Shown piece by piece: positions 48,133-58,641 of a DNA stretch of 64,000 bases (positions are counted from its first letter, which is position 1; each line of letters begins with the position of its first letter). The notes below the pieces were generated by a model, which saw only the letters and a program-made list of their open reading frames with translations, was not told where the DNA came from and ran no database searches. The translations under genes were made by a program, and so were the position numbers. The DNA lies in the NCBI RefSeq assembly GCF_040869035.1, contig NZ_CP162100.1, positions 3,208,445-3,272,444 on the forward strand, given 5' to 3'. This DNA is from Vibrio sp. NTOU-M3. GTDB lineage: Bacteria; Pseudomonadota; Gammaproteobacteria; Enterobacterales; Vibrionaceae.

Positions 48133-48786
48133 ATGTCCTCATCTTCATCTGCTCCTTACAGTGTTAAAGAAGAGATTGCCAATGCCGTCACCCATGGCAT
48201 CGGAATGATTTTTGGCATTGTTGGTTTAATCTTATTGCTGCTTAAGGCGGTTGAACACAACGCTGATGCACTCACCATTACCAGTATGAGCATTTATGGT
48301 GGCAGCATGATTGTGCTGTTTCTTGCCTCAACGCTCTACCACGCAATTCCTATCGAAAAAACAAAACGCGCGCTCAAGACCTTTGATCACTGCGCCATTT
48401 ATTTATTAATCGCTGGCAGCTACACCCCTTTCTTGTTGGTGAGTTTGCGCACGCCATTGGCAATTGGCCTGATGATTGTGATTTGGAGTATTGCTTTAAT
48501 CGGCATCATCATGAAAATCGCATTTGTTTATCGCTTCAAAAAGCTATCGTTGATGACGTATCTTTTGATGGGTTGGTTGTCGTTGATTGTGATTTATCAG
48601 CTGGCATTAAACCTTGATGTCGGCGGGCTCACCTTACTGGCGGCGGGTGGGATCACCTATTCGCTTGGCGTTGTGTTTTATGTGGCGAAGCGCATTCCCT
48701 TTAATCATGCAATTTGGCATGGCTTTGTACTCGCTGGATGCGCTTGCCATTTCTTGGCGATCTACTTTTATGTGGATCCGGTTTAA
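48133..48786 (+). CDS. Hemolysin III/PAQR-family membrane protein
   Basis: Seven-helix membrane protein related to E. coli YqfA/TrhA and to eukaryotic adiponectin receptors. The start at 48133 ([24 protein letters not shown]) gives 217 residues. Conserved HGIGM near the N-terminus, [24 protein letters not shown] and the final HxxxH-like [20 protein letters not shown] mark the family and its presumed metal site. True hemolysin activity is not implied; the role is probably membrane homeostasis. A palindromic operator sits 52 bases upstream. The stop overlaps the convergent DUF3157 gene by 4 bases. Confidence 0.92.
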   Translation: MSSSSSAPYSVKEEIANAVTHGIGMIFGIVGLILLLLKAVEHNADALTITSMSIYGGSMIVLFLASTLYHAIPIEKTKRALKTFDHCAIYLLIAGSYTPFLLVSLRTPLAIGLMIVIWSIALIGIIMKIAFVYRFKKLSLMTYLLMGWLSLIVIYQLALNLDVGGLTLLAAGGITYSLGVVFYVAKRIPFNHAIWHGFVLAGCACHFLAIYFYVDPV

Positions 48787-49334
48787 CGGGTGATCACTTC
48801 GATAATACGAGCCGACAGTTTAAATTGTTCGGCGTTTTTCGCAGGCAGTTTGATCACTTGTCCTTGCTTCGACTGCTGCGGTCGAAGGTAGGTATCCGCC
48901 ATTCGTTTGATGGATTTCCACACTGGTACCGTTTCGGTTGCCAGTGGATACCCATCGGCACTCATTAATGTCACTTCTACGGCAACGAAAATGACCGAAG
49001 AAGAGCTCTGATTCGTTAAATACGTGGGGATGTGTAATTCCCCGTCTTCATAGCGAGCCGCCCCCAATAATACATCCACACCGGAATCAGACAGTTGCAT
49101 GGTGTTTCTTTCGCTGCCCACCGTCACTAGGGTGGTATTCGCAGTGATGCTTACCGGTGGAATTGCTGCAACTTGGCTTGTCTCTTTTCCAGATGATGCC
49201 GATGCCGCGTGGATATATTGCCAAGTAAAGTCATCATTCAGTTGAACTTGGCGACCATCCGCCAAGGTGACAATTTGTGATGCTAAAATGCATTGACTGG
49301 CAAACCAAGTGCCGAGTATCAGCCATTTTTTCAT
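48783..49334 (-). CDS. DUF3157 family periplasmic protein
   Basis: 183 residues from ATG at 49334 ([18 protein letters not shown]), a signal peptide probably cut after residue 18. The start was chosen for this signal peptide and the nearby GGAAAATC site; a longer frame would run into trkH. The mature part shows [18 protein letters not shown] near the N-terminus, the pattern of DUF3157 proteins. Function unknown. It lies 11 bases downstream of trkH, likely in the same operon, and its stop overlaps the hemolysin III-family stop. Confidence 0.85.
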   Translation of the reverse strand: MKKWLILGTWFASQCILASQIVTLADGRQVQLNDDFTWQYIHAASASSGKETSQVAAIPPVSITANTTLVTVGSERNTMQLSDSGVDVLLGAARYEDGELHIPTYLTNQSSSSVIFVAVEVTLMSADGYPLATETVPVWKSIKRMADTYLRPQQSKQGQVIKLPAKNAEQFKLSARIIEVITR

Positions 49335-49345
49335 TGTGATTTTCC

Positions 49346-50791
49346 TTATCTTCGCCAGAAAGCAGGGAAGAAGAGCACAAGTAATGTGAGAATTTCGAGC
49401 CTTCCCATTAACATCCCCAAGCTTAGCAGCCATTTTGCCGTATCGGGTAGCGGGGCAAAGTTGCCTGTTGGGCCAATCACGTCCCCCATACCAGGTCCGA
49501 CATTAGCAACAGCGGTAATGGCTCCAGAAATGCTGGTTACGGGATCCAGTCCAAGTGCACTCAGTCCACCCGCTAAAACGATGATGGTAATGAAGAAGGT
49601 GAGGCCAAAAGCAACCACGGAGCGAACAATATCATCATTGACAGGGCGTTGATTGTAGCGCTGGACAAACACCCCAGAAGGATGGATGAGCTTCATCATT
49701 TGTTTGTTCAATAGTGTCATCGCGATTTGAAAACGGAACACTTTGATACCACCCGATGTGGAGCCAGAACAGGCCCCTGCCATCATCAGAAACGCGAATA
49801 ACGTCGTCGGTAATGCGCCCCAAGCGGTAAAATCTTCCAGACCAAAGCCTGTGGTCGTGACAACGGAAACAATATTAAACATTGAAACCCGCAGTGCATC
49901 CATCATGGCATAACCGTCTCGGATCACCAGCCATCCGGCTACGATTAAGCTTGAGCATAGAAATAGCCAAGTAAAACCACGTACTTGAGCATCACTGACT
50001 AAAACATTGAGTCGACGTTTATGCAGCGCGGCGACAAACAGTAAGAATGGCAAACCACCGAGGAACATAAACAGTGTTGCAACCCAGTGGGCACCGTTAG
50101 AGAAATGGTTCATCGAACCATCTGACGTTGAATAACCGCCGGTCGATAGTGTGGTGAAAGAGTGGTTAATCGCTTCGAATAAGCTCATGCCCGTCAGTAA
50201 GTAACCGAGTAAGCACAATAGCGTTAAGACCAAATACACAGCGACGATGTTTTTTGCGACGGTTTTCGCTCGTGGGCTGGATTTGTCAGACCAATCTGAT
50301 GATTCGGTGTGGAATAGCTTCATACCACCAACGTTAAGCATCGGTAGGACCGCAACGGCCATAACAATAAATCCGACGCCACCGAGCCATTGCAGGATAG
50401 AACGCCAAAGCAAAATACTCGGCGCCATATTATCTAACCCGCTGAGTACCGTAGAGCCCGTTGTAGTGATGCCAGACATGGTTTCAAAGTAGGCATCGGT
50501 AAAGCTAATGTGATTAATAAACACAAAAGGCAAGGCAGCAAAGGCACTGGCAATGGTCCAAACCAAACTGGTGATCAAGAACATATCACGTACACTGAGG
50601 CGAAAGTTCTCTGTTCGGCCAAAGGTTAGACAACCGAAAGCCGCGATATGGGTGATCAGTATGGCTTTACCAAACTCTAAGAAGCCACTGGTGCCACTAA
50701 AAAATGCCACCAGTGTCGGGATGTACATAAATAGGGCTAGTTTGGAAAGCACTAACCCAATAACAAATAAGACAGGACGAAAGTTGACCAT
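49346..50791 (-). CDS. trkH: Trk potassium uptake system membrane subunit TrkH
   Basis: Potassium channel-like transporter, K+ with H+ or driven by membrane potential. 481 residues (E. coli 483) with four M1-P-M2 repeats. Selectivity filter segments are visible as TTTGSTV (first repeat), LSTGGYSTSD (second), VTTTGFGLEDF (third) and VANVGPGMGDVIG (fourth). The gene follows trkA by 17 bases, so both halves of the system are co-transcribed, unlike E. coli where they are apart. Confidence 0.95.
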   Translation of the reverse strand: MVNFRPVLFVIGLVLSKLALFMYIPTLVAFFSGTSGFLEFGKAILITHIAAFGCLTFGRTENFRLSVRDMFLITSLVWTIASAFAALPFVFINHISFTDAYFETMSGITTTGSTVLSGLDNMAPSILLWRSILQWLGGVGFIVMAVAVLPMLNVGGMKLFHTESSDWSDKSSPRAKTVAKNIVAVYLVLTLLCLLGYLLTGMSLFEAINHSFTTLSTGGYSTSDGSMNHFSNGAHWVATLFMFLGGLPFLLFVAALHKRRLNVLVSDAQVRGFTWLFLCSSLIVAGWLVIRDGYAMMDALRVSMFNIVSVVTTTGFGLEDFTAWGALPTTLFAFLMMAGACSGSTSGGIKVFRFQIAMTLLNKQMMKLIHPSGVFVQRYNQRPVNDDIVRSVVAFGLTFFITIIVLAGGLSALGLDPVTSISGAITAVANVGPGMGDVIGPTGNFAPLPDTAKWLLSLGMLMGRLEILTLLVLFFPAFWRR

Positions 50792-50808
50792 ACGTCAACA
50801 CCTTACAA

Positions 50809-52185
50809 TTACAGGAAGAACGGACTAGGCTGGAACAGCGCCTCGACATCTGGGACATATTTCTTGTCCACAAGGAACATCACCACATGATCATCCTGTT
50901 CAATAATGGTGCGATCGTGAGCGATCAGTACTTCTTCGCCACGAACAATAGCGCCAATGGTGGTACCCGGCGGCAGTTTAATATCGCCAATGGCACGGCC
51001 CACAACTTTGGATGTGGTTTCATCACCGTGAGCAATGGCTTCAATCGCTTCTGCTGCGCCGCGGCGTAATGAAGATACGTTGACGATGTCAGCACGGCGA
51101 ACGTGGGTGAGCAGTGCCGAAATCGTGGCCTGTTGAGGAGAGATCGCCACATCAATAACGCCACCTTGCACTAAGTCGACATAGGCTCCGCGTTGGATCA
51201 ATACCATGGCTTTCTTCGCGCCCATCCGTTTTGCGAGCATGGCCGACATGATGTTGGTTTCATCTTCATTGGTCAGCGCGATAAACACGTCCACTTGATC
51301 GATGTTTTCTTCTGTCAGCAGTTCTTGATCGGCGGCATCACCACAGAACACGATGGTATTTTCCAGCTCTTCAGAAAGTTTTTCGGCGCGCTGGTAGCTG
51401 CGTTCAATCAGCTTAACGCTGTAAGTTTGCTCTAAGCGTTTGGCAAGGCTGGCCCCGATGTTACCACCACCGACGATCATAATTCGGCGATAAGGGCGTT
51501 CTAGCCGTTGCAGCTCACTCATCACGGAGCGAATGTGGTTACTGGCCGCAACAAAGAACACTTCGTCATCAGCTTCAATCACAGTGGTGCCTTGAGGGCG
51601 AATCGGTCGGCCTTGACGGAAGATAGCCGCTACGCGGGTATCAATATGTGGCATATGCTCACGCAGTGCAGACAGCGCATTCCCTACAAGCGGTCCACCA
51701 TAGTAGGCTTTTACAGCGACAAGGCTAACTTTTTGATCCGCAAAACTGACCACTTGCAATGCACCGGGGTACTGGATTAAGCGCTCAATATAGCTAGTTA
51801 CAAGCTCTTCTGGTGCGATTAAGTGATCAACCGGTACAGCCCCGGATTGGAATAGGGCTTCTTTTTCGGTCAAATATTGTGGTGAGCGAATCCGTGCAAT
51901 GCGATTTGGAGTGTTAAACAAAGAGAAGGCGACCTGACACGCTGCCATGTTGGTTTCGTCCATGTTGGTCACGGCGACTAACATGTCGGCATCTTGTGCG
52001 CCTGCTTCGCGCAGCACATCTGGGTGGCTGGCGTAGCCGTTTACAACACGTAAATCATATTTATCTTGTAACTCGCGTAAGCGGTCACTGTCTTTATCCA
52101 CTATGGTGATGTCGTTGTTTTCGCCAACGAGGTTCTCAGCCAGTGTACCACCGACCTGACCTGCACCAAGAATGATGATTTTCAT
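50809..52185 (-). CDS. trkA: Trk potassium uptake regulatory subunit TrkA
   Basis: Cytoplasmic NAD(H)/ATP-binding subunit that gates TrkH. The start at 52185 ([19 protein letters not shown]) gives 458 residues, the E. coli length. Two RCK halves are visible: Rossmann motifs GAGQVGG near residue 7 and [13 protein letters not shown] near 240, each followed by a TrkA_C domain. It is 78 bases downstream of rsmB in the def-fmt-rsmB-trkA arrangement conserved with E. coli. Confidence 0.97.
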   Translation of the reverse strand: MKIIILGAGQVGGTLAENLVGENNDITIVDKDSDRLRELQDKYDLRVVNGYASHPDVLREAGAQDADMLVAVTNMDETNMAACQVAFSLFNTPNRIARIRSPQYLTEKEALFQSGAVPVDHLIAPEELVTSYIERLIQYPGALQVVSFADQKVSLVAVKAYYGGPLVGNALSALREHMPHIDTRVAAIFRQGRPIRPQGTTVIEADDEVFFVAASNHIRSVMSELQRLERPYRRIMIVGGGNIGASLAKRLEQTYSVKLIERSYQRAEKLSEELENTIVFCGDAADQELLTEENIDQVDVFIALTNEDETNIMSAMLAKRMGAKKAMVLIQRGAYVDLVQGGVIDVAISPQQATISALLTHVRRADIVNVSSLRRGAAEAIEAIAHGDETTSKVVGRAIGDIKLPPGTTIGAIVRGEEVLIAHDRTIIEQDDHVVMFLVDKKYVPDVEALFQPSPFFL

Positions 52186-52263
52186 ACTGTTTTCTCTATG
52201 TTTACCACTGTTTATTCCCCAGAAAACATGGGGAGGCACTCAGAGTGAGCGCCAATGTTTGGT

Positions 52264-53541
52264 TTACTGCTTGCGCAGTACCGCGTAGTAGAAGCCATCC
52301 ATATCGTCTTCACCCGGTAGAATTTGTCGACCTGGGTTTTCGCGCTCGGACCCTTGAAGCTGAGCTTCTGGGGTACGCTCTAGGAATGCTTTAACCTGAT
52401 CGCGGTTTTCCTGTGGTGTGATGGAGCATGTTGCGTAAACCAAAGTACCGCCGGGTTTTAGCTGTTGCCACATCGCATCTAAAATTTCACTTTGCAATTC
52501 GGCCAGCGCTTGAATGTCTTCTGCTCTGCGTAGCCACTTGATGTCTGGGTGACGACGGATCACACCGGTCGCTGAGCAAGGCGCATCCAGTAGAATGCGA
52601 TCAAATTGCTCCTCTTGCCACCAATCTTTTGGTTTACGTGCGTCACCGCAAATTACCTGCGCTGTTAGGTTTAAGCGTTGCAAGTTGTCGTGCACCCGTT
52701 TCAAACGGTTTTCATCACAATCAATCGCAACAACTTGAGCATTTTGGGTTCGCTCTAATATGTGAGCCGTCTTGCCCCCCGGTGCGGCGCAGCAATCAAG
52801 AATAAGTTCGCCATCTTGTGGCTTTAGGTAGTCAATCGACAGCTGTGCCGCCGCGTCTTGTACTGATACCCACCCTTTTTCAAAACCCGGTAGGTTGTAC
52901 ACGTCACATGGTGTGGCTAACTTGATGGCGTCTTCAGCTTGCGAGTGCGTGGTGTGCTCAATGCTTGCATTGTTGAGGAGTTGAACATACTCATCACGTG
53001 TATGGTGCTGGTGGTTTACGCGCAGCCACATTGGTGCTTTGTTGTTATTGGCTTCAACAATGTTTTCCCATTGCTCTGGATAGGCTTGTTTGAGCAGCTT
53101 AAGTAGCCAGCCTGGGTGACCGTATTTGCCTGCATCATGGCTAACTGCAAATGCATCCAACTCTTCTTGGCTGCGTTGATAGTTGCGTAGCACGGCGTTG
53201 ATCAAACCACGTAATCGAGGCCCTTTCAGTGCCTTAGTTCCTTCAACGGTTTCCCCCACGGCCGCATGCGCTGGAATACGCATAAAGCTGAGTTGATAAA
53301 TTCCCACTAAGATCAGGTGATGGAAAACGCGTTGTTTGCCTTTGAGTGGCTTATCCATCAATTGACCAGCGATAGACTCTAAACGAGGCAGGTAGCGCAG
53401 TGCGCCGTAGCAAATCTCTTGCAGTAGGGCATGATCGCGGGGTTTGATGTGTTGTTGAGCCGCAGGAAGAGCGTTGGAAAGTGACTGACCTTTATCGACA
53501 ACCTGAAAAAGGACATTGGCCGCAGCAGCGCGAACATTCAT
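52264..53541 (-). CDS. rsmB: 16S rRNA m5C967 methyltransferase RsmB (Sun)
   Basis: SAM-dependent cytosine-C5 methyltransferase acting on C967 of 16S rRNA. Start at 53541 ([22 protein letters not shown]) with GGTGA upstream; 425 residues (E. coli 429). N-terminal NusB-like domain, SAM motif [15 protein letters not shown], motif [17 protein letters not shown] with one cysteine and motif VI YATCS with the catalytic one. Third gene of the def-fmt-rsmB-trkA-trkH cluster. Confidence 0.96.
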   Translation of the reverse strand: MNVRAAAANVLFQVVDKGQSLSNALPAAQQHIKPRDHALLQEICYGALRYLPRLESIAGQLMDKPLKGKQRVFHHLILVGIYQLSFMRIPAHAAVGETVEGTKALKGPRLRGLINAVLRNYQRSQEELDAFAVSHDAGKYGHPGWLLKLLKQAYPEQWENIVEANNNKAPMWLRVNHQHHTRDEYVQLLNNASIEHTTHSQAEDAIKLATPCDVYNLPGFEKGWVSVQDAAAQLSIDYLKPQDGELILDCCAAPGGKTAHILERTQNAQVVAIDCDENRLKRVHDNLQRLNLTAQVICGDARKPKDWWQEEQFDRILLDAPCSATGVIRRHPDIKWLRRAEDIQALAELQSEILDAMWQQLKPGGTLVYATCSITPQENRDQVKAFLERTPEAQLQGSERENPGRQILPGEDDMDGFYYAVLRKQ

Positions 53542-53601
53542 AAGATCACCATAAAAATATGAGGGCATCTCTGCCCTCTAAAAGTTCTGATAAATTAAGG
53601 A

Positions 53602-54564
53602 TTATTCGGATTCAATGGAGCTAAGTACGCTGCCAACTTCAAACCAGTTAGCGCGAGCATTGAGAATATCCTGTACTGGCATGGCTTTTTTGCCCGGCAC
53701 TTGTAATTGCTCTAGCACTAAAACACCTTTACCCGTTGCGACATAGATACCGCTTTTATCCGCTTGGATAATGGTACCAGCAGGTTTTGTGCTGTCTTGC
53801 TCAGCAACATGGCTTTGCCAGACTTTAATGCTGTTTTCTGCCGCCTCAAAGTGGCTCATCGGCCATGGGTTAAAGGCGCGAATGCAGCGTTCTATATGTT
53901 CTGCGTCATCGTGCCAGTTGATGCGTGCTTCTTCTTTGCTTAGCTTTTTCGCGTAGTTCGCCAGCTCATCATTCTGCTTTTCAGGAATGGCTTTACCTTC
54001 CGTGATATCTGCTAAACATTCGACTAATGCATCTGGGCCAAGCTCAGCCAATTTCTCATACATGGTTGCGCTCGTGTCGGTGGCTTCGATAGGCAAGGTT
54101 GCAATCTTAAGCATATCGCCAGTATCTAGACCAATATCCATCTGCATGATGGTGACGCCTGTCTCTTTATCTCCCGCCCAAATTGAGCGTTGAATCGGCG
54201 CTGCACCACGCCAACGAGGTAAAATAGAACCATGAACGTTGATACAACCAAGCTTTGGTGTATCGAGTACCGCTTGAGGAAGCAATAGGCCGTAAGCCAC
54301 AACAACCATAAGATCTGCATTGAGGTCAGCAAGCGCTTGCTTTGCTTCATCTGATTTGAAGTTTTCTGGTTGGTAAACCGGAATATTATGCTCAAGGGCA
54401 ATGTTCTTCACTGGGCTTGCAGTCAGTTTTTTACCACGACCTGCAGGGCGATCTGGCTGCGTGTAAACAGCAATAACTTCATGCTCCGAAGACAACAACG
54501 CCGCCAAATGACGGGCGGCGAAATCCGGAGTACCAGCAAAAACAATTTTTAATGGTTTGCTCAA
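53602..54564 (-). CDS. fmt: Methionyl-tRNA formyltransferase
   Basis: Formylates Met-tRNAfMet with 10-formyl-tetrahydrofolate to allow initiation. 320 residues (E. coli 315). N-terminal Rossmann domain beginning [18 protein letters not shown], the active-site signature [20 protein letters not shown] with the catalytic Asn-His, aspartate in [13 protein letters not shown], and a C-terminal OB-fold that binds tRNA. Its product's formyl group is removed by Def, encoded 26 bases upstream. Confidence 0.97.
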   Translation of the reverse strand: MSKPLKIVFAGTPDFAARHLAALLSSEHEVIAVYTQPDRPAGRGKKLTASPVKNIALEHNIPVYQPENFKSDEAKQALADLNADLMVVVAYGLLLPQAVLDTPKLGCINVHGSILPRWRGAAPIQRSIWAGDKETGVTIMQMDIGLDTGDMLKIATLPIEATDTSATMYEKLAELGPDALVECLADITEGKAIPEKQNDELANYAKKLSKEEARINWHDDAEHIERCIRAFNPWPMSHFEAAENSIKVWQSHVAEQDSTKPAGTIIQADKSGIYVATGKGVLVLEQLQVPGKKAMPVQDILNARANWFEVGSVLSSIESE

Positions 54565-54590
54565 GGTACATTCCTTTTGTGAGTTAGCGG

Positions 54591-55112
54591 TTAAGCTTTG
54601 TTTGCGTTTTTCTCGTTGTAGCGCTTAATTTTGGCTAGCTTGTCTTGAATGCGCTTACGCTTCAGAGGCGAAAGGTAATCGACAAAAAGTTTGCCTTCTA
54701 AATGGTCAAGCTCATGCTGCACACAAATCGCTAATAGATCGTCAGCATCAAAGGTGTACTCTTTGCCATCGCGATCTAGGGCTTTAACGCTTACTTCCGC
54801 TGCGCGAGGAACCAGCGCTCTAGCACCTGGGACAGAAAGACAGCCTTCTTCAATGCCATCTTCACCGCGTTTTTCAGTGATTTCTGGGTTGATCAGAACT
54901 CGTGGCTCATCACGGGTTTCAGAAATGTCGATCACGACAATACGTTGGTGAATATCAACCTGAGTTGCTGCTAGGCCAATACCTTCTTCGTCGTACATGG
55001 TTTCTAGCATGTCATCGACGATTTTTTGGATCTCTGGAGTCACGGCTTCTACTGGCTTTGCCACGGTACGAAGACGATCATCTGGGAATGTTAATACTTG
55101 TAATACAGACAT
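54591..55112 (-). CDS. def: Peptide deformylase
   Basis: Fe2+ metalloprotease removing the N-formyl group from new proteins. The start at 55112 ([21 protein letters not shown]) gives 173 residues (E. coli 169). The three motifs are intact: [18 protein letters not shown] with the metal cysteine and [12 protein letters not shown] with both metal histidines and the catalytic glutamate. First gene of its cluster; divergent from the LysM gene. Vibrio usually has a second def elsewhere, not in this window. Confidence 0.96.
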   Translation of the reverse strand: MSVLQVLTFPDDRLRTVAKPVEAVTPEIQKIVDDMLETMYDEEGIGLAATQVDIHQRIVVIDISETRDEPRVLINPEITEKRGEDGIEEGCLSVPGARALVPRAAEVSVKALDRDGKEYTFDADDLLAICVQHELDHLEGKLFVDYLSPLKRKRIQDKLAKIKRYNEKNANKA

Positions 55113-55294
55113 ATACACTCGAAATGTTGAACTGTGCCGAATCAGGATAAACCTCGTTGGCTCAATTCTAGACATTTTACAACCCAAATGACAGCATCAT
55201 TACGTTTTTTGAACAGGTTTCTCTTTCTTTGCCCGGGTTTGGGCTGAGACCTTTTTACTCACAATGTAGTTAAGCTAGCCAAGGATTTGCAGGT

Positions 55295-56398
55295 ATGTCT
55301 CGTATTTTGAGTTATTCCGCCAGTACATTACTTTCATTAGTTATGTCCGCCTCAGTATTTGCAGGCGAAAGTGAAGCCCCTCTCACCGTCAAGGAGGATG
55401 CCCCTAAAACCTATACCGTGATTAAAGGGGACACGCTGTGGGATATTTCGGCGATGTATCTTGATAGCCCTTGGCTCTGGCCTCGCTTGTGGCAAGTTAA
55501 CCCGGATATCGACAATCCACATTTGATCTATCCCGGAGATAAGCTGAGTTTGATTTGGCGTAATGGCCAGCCTGTCTTGAGCTTAAAGTCGATGGTGAAG
55601 CTAAGCCCCAAAGTTCGTGTTTTGGAAAAAGAAGCGGTACCCACGCTTAATAAAGGTCTTGTACTTCCTTATCTCGAATCGGATCGTTTGATCGACAAAG
55701 CAGAGCTGGATAAAAGCGAACGCGTTTTGGGTTCAAGTAAAGGTAAAAAATATCTAACGCAGCAAGAGCTGCTATACATCAGTGGTAGCCATACGCATAC
55801 AGAATGGAGCATTTATCGTCCGGTTGCAGAGTTTGAGCGCGGTGAACAGGTGATGATCGCGTTAAAGCGAGTTGCCAGTGCTAAATTGGTCGAATCGGAT
55901 GAGGCAATGACAGGCTTGTCTGTACTCAATCAGGTGCAAGAAGTTCAGGTGGATGATATTGCGCTGCCTGATGTGGGTATTGAAATCCTCAATCTTTCAA
56001 CCACGTTTTACCCAGTGCCATCACCTGAGAACAGTGTAGCCCATATCCTAGGGTCTCTGGATGGTAGCCAGTATGTGGGCCAGAATCAGGTTGTTGTGAT
56101 TGATCGTGGTGAAGAAGATGACTTGCGTCAAGGCAGTATGTTTGAGCTGTATGAGATCGGTAGTCATGTGGTTGGTAAAAAGCATCAGTCACAACAACTG
56201 AGTCAAGCAAGTGATGACAAGCTAAAATTACCAGATACCAAAGTGGGTAACTTGATGGTGATCCGCCCATATCCACATTTCAGTTTGGCGCTGGTAACAC
56301 AGAGCACCCAACCGATTGGTAAAGCAACTGAGGCTCGTGCTCCAATCATCGAAGTTGAAGCCGTTGCGGTGGAGCCTATCGCTGAAAGTGCCAATTAA
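55295..56398 (+). CDS. LysM domain peptidoglycan-binding protein
   Basis: 367-residue exported protein: signal peptide (MSRILSYSASTLLSLVMSASVFA, cut after about residue 23), then one LysM domain at about 39-88 (YTVIKGDTLWDISAMYL to HLIYPGDKLSLIW), and a long C-terminal part of unknown fold with an RGEEDDLRQGSMFELYE block. The combination equals the protein encoded beside dprA in many gammaproteobacteria. It probably binds peptidoglycan in the periplasm; its activity is unknown. The dprA start lies 4 bases past its stop. Confidence 0.93.
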   Translation: MSRILSYSASTLLSLVMSASVFAGESEAPLTVKEDAPKTYTVIKGDTLWDISAMYLDSPWLWPRLWQVNPDIDNPHLIYPGDKLSLIWRNGQPVLSLKSMVKLSPKVRVLEKEAVPTLNKGLVLPYLESDRLIDKAELDKSERVLGSSKGKKYLTQQELLYISGSHTHTEWSIYRPVAEFERGEQVMIALKRVASAKLVESDEAMTGLSVLNQVQEVQVDDIALPDVGIEILNLSTTFYPVPSPENSVAHILGSLDGSQYVGQNQVVVIDRGEEDDLRQGSMFELYEIGSHVVGKKHQSQQLSQASDDKLKLPDTKVGNLMVIRPYPHFSLALVTQSTQPIGKATEARAPIIEVEAVAVEPIAESAN

Positions 56399-56402
56399 CG
56401 CT

Positions 56403-57518
56403 ATGAATCAGCAGGAGTTGAGCGCTTGGCTAACGTTACATTTTACCCCGGGACTTGGGCCTAAAACGATAAGCAAACTGCGCAGCGCCAATCCATTAAC
56501 AAAAATCGTGGCTTCTAATGCCACGATTTTGCGTTCTATGGGATTAAAAGAGAAGCAGATCGCATTCATCCATACTCAAGCTGATGCGCTGGTGACATCA
56601 GCATTGCAATGGTTGGATGCTATGCCAGATCGCCACATCATCACACTTGAATCACCAGAATATCCACCGCTACTAAAACAAATTCCTGCTGCGCCACCAG
56701 TGTTGTTCGTTCAAGGACAAATAGAGTGTTTAATCCAGCCTCAAATTGGTATTGTCGGTAGCCGTAATGCCAGTATTGATGGTCAGCAAGCAGCAACCCA
56801 CTTTGCTGTAGAATTAGTTGAACAAAATATGATCGTGACCAGCGGTCTGGCGCTTGGGATTGATAGCTTTGCTCATGACGGTGCATTGCGGCGCCAAGGT
56901 AAGACGATTGCTGTATTGGGATCTGGCCTTAATCATATTTATCCGGCACGACATAAAAAACTTGCACAGCGTATTTTAGAAAACGGTGCGTTGATTTCTG
57001 AATTTCATCCCGATACCAAGCCTAGGCCAGAGAACTTTCCGCGTCGCAATCGCATCATTAGTGGCTTGTCGATGGGTGTGCTGGTGGTAGAAGCGGCAGA
57101 AAAAAGTGGCTCGTTAATTACAGCGCGCTATGCCGCAGAGCAAAGCCGAGAAGTGTTTGTGGTACCCGGGTCTATTCACAATGTGATGAGTCGAGGTAGT
57201 AACCTATTGATAAAACAAGGTGCTTGCCTCGTTCAGAATATTGAAGATATTTTAAATGAAATTGATCACCTGTTAGAGTGGTCTAAATCAGTAACAGTGC
57301 CAATTCAAGCTTCACTTTTTGAACAAATTGATAGCAAAGAAGAATTGCCATTTCCTCAGCTGTTAGCTAACGTAGGAAGTAAGGCTACACCAGTTGATAT
57401 TCTTGCAAGCAGGACCCATATACCTGTTCAAGAAGTCATGATGCAGCTCTTAGAGTTAGAGCTCTTAGGGCATGTTGTTGCAGTTTCAGGTGGCTATATT
57501 CGAAAGGGGAGGGGCTAG
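56403..57518 (+). CDS. dprA: DNA processing protein DprA (Smf)
   Basis: Binds incoming single-stranded DNA in natural transformation and loads RecA. The start at 56403 ([20 protein letters not shown]) gives 371 residues. An N-terminal SAM-like helical part is followed by the Rossmann DprA domain with [33 protein letters not shown], the [12 protein letters not shown] and [19 protein letters not shown] motifs, and a C-terminal winged-helix. Part of dprA-smg-yrdD; its family role is established in competent Vibrio. Confidence 0.95.
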   Translation: MNQQELSAWLTLHFTPGLGPKTISKLRSANPLTKIVASNATILRSMGLKEKQIAFIHTQADALVTSALQWLDAMPDRHIITLESPEYPPLLKQIPAAPPVLFVQGQIECLIQPQIGIVGSRNASIDGQQAATHFAVELVEQNMIVTSGLALGIDSFAHDGALRRQGKTIAVLGSGLNHIYPARHKKLAQRILENGALISEFHPDTKPRPENFPRRNRIISGLSMGVLVVEAAEKSGSLITARYAAEQSREVFVVPGSIHNVMSRGSNLLIKQGACLVQNIEDILNEIDHLLEWSKSVTVPIQASLFEQIDSKEELPFPQLLANVGSKATPVDILASRTHIPVQEVMMQLLELELLGHVVAVSGGYIRKGRG

Positions 57519-57520
57519 CT

Positions 57521-57997
57521 ATGATGATGGATATTCTTATGTATCTGTTTGAGACTTACATCCATAGCGATGCAGAGTTACAGGTAAATCAGGACGAGCT
57601 CGAAGAAGAGCTACAACGTGCTGGTTTTCACCAGCAAGACATTTATAAAGCCCTGATCTGGCTTGAAGAGCTGGCTGCGTTGCAGCAAAGTGATGAGCAT
57701 TCGGCAATTTCTGTCAGTAGTGCAGCGTCAACTCGAATTTATACGAATCGAGAGCGTGAACGCTTGGATATAGAATGCCGTGGCTTTCTAATGTTCCTTG
57801 AGCAGGTCAATGTACTTACTACAGAAACTCGAGAAATGGTCATTGATCGAGTCATGGGGTTAGAAACTGATGAATTTGAATTGGATGATCTAAAGTGGAT
57901 TGTTCTGATGGTGCTGTTCAATGTGCCGGGGAATGAAAACGCTTATACGCTAATGGAAGAGCTGCTGTACACAAAAGAGCAAGGTATCTTGCATTAA
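57521..57997 (+). CDS. smg: Smg family protein (DUF494)
   Basis: 158 residues, mostly helical and acidic, with a conserved [16 protein letters not shown] opening and the C-terminal [21 protein letters not shown] block; length as in E. coli (157). Function is not established. GGAGG is 8 bases before the ATG at 57521; in-frame ATG codons at 57524 and 57527 could also be used, and family alignment would favour 57524. It begins 2 bases after the dprA stop. Confidence 0.93.
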   Translation: MMMDILMYLFETYIHSDAELQVNQDELEEELQRAGFHQQDIYKALIWLEELAALQQSDEHSAISVSSAASTRIYTNRERERLDIECRGFLMFLEQVNVLTTETREMVIDRVMGLETDEFELDDLKWIVLMVLFNVPGNENAYTLMEELLYTKEQGILH

Positions 57998-58011
57998 GCT
58001 GATTTTCCATT

Positions 58012-58581
58012 ATGAGCCATAAAATCGATAACACCTTGTTCAGTGCGCACGAACATGCACTAGAACATGAGCCTTGTCCATCCTGTGGCGGAGAGCTTAC
58101 TCTTCGCCATGGTAAACACGGCCCTTTTCTGGGCTGTAATCAATATCCTACCTGTGAGTACATCCGCCCTTTACATCAAAATGATGGGCATATTGTTAAG
58201 GAGCTTGGGGTTGCTTGTCCGGAGTGTCAGCATGAACTCGTGTTGCGCCAAGGCCGATATGGCATGTTTGTAGGGTGCAGCAATTACCCTGACTGCCATC
58301 ATATTGAATCCCTCAACCAGCCCGAACCAGAGCAGTCGGCTCAAGAAAGCCATATGTGTCCTGAGTGTGGTAAAGGTCATTTAGTTGAACGTAAAACACG
58401 TTTTGGAAAAGTGTTTTACGCTTGTGATAGCTACCCAAAATGCAAGTTTGCGGTGAACTTGCCCCCAGTAAAAGGCCACTGTGAAGTATGTGGCTTCCCT
58501 TTGCTGGTTGAGAAGAAGCTAGCAAGCGGTATAAAGCTGCAATGTGCTAAGCGTAAATGTCAGCATACTCAAGATTCGTAA
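58012..58581 (+). CDS. yrdD: Topoisomerase I-like zinc-ribbon protein YrdD
   Basis: 189 residues holding four Cys4 zinc ribbons like those of the C-terminal tail of TopA, without any topoisomerase domain. The four are CPSCGGEL...CNQYPTC, CPECQHEL...CSNYPDC, CPECGKGH...CDSYPKC and CEVCGFPL...CAKRKC, spaced by about 40-60 residues. It likely binds single-stranded DNA; no function is established. Conserved neighbour of smg and tsaC. Followed by a 16-pair terminator. Confidence 0.93.
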   Translation: MSHKIDNTLFSAHEHALEHEPCPSCGGELTLRHGKHGPFLGCNQYPTCEYIRPLHQNDGHIVKELGVACPECQHELVLRQGRYGMFVGCSNYPDCHHIESLNQPEPEQSAQESHMCPECGKGHLVERKTRFGKVFYACDSYPKCKFAVNLPPVKGHCEVCGFPLLVEKKLASGIKLQCAKRKCQHTQDS

Positions 58582-58589
58582 CTCGATTA

Positions 58590-58624
58590 AAAAGAAAAGG
58601 TCGCATCATGCGACCTTTTCTTTT
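58590..58624. terminator. Strong bidirectional terminator between yrdD and purK
   Basis: Perfect 16-base arms AAAAGAAAAGGTCGCA (58590-58605) and TGCGACCTTTTCTTTT (58609-58624) around three bases. T-rich on either strand, between convergent genes. Confidence 0.9.
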
Positions 58625-58641
58625 AGTCATATTGGCAGAGG

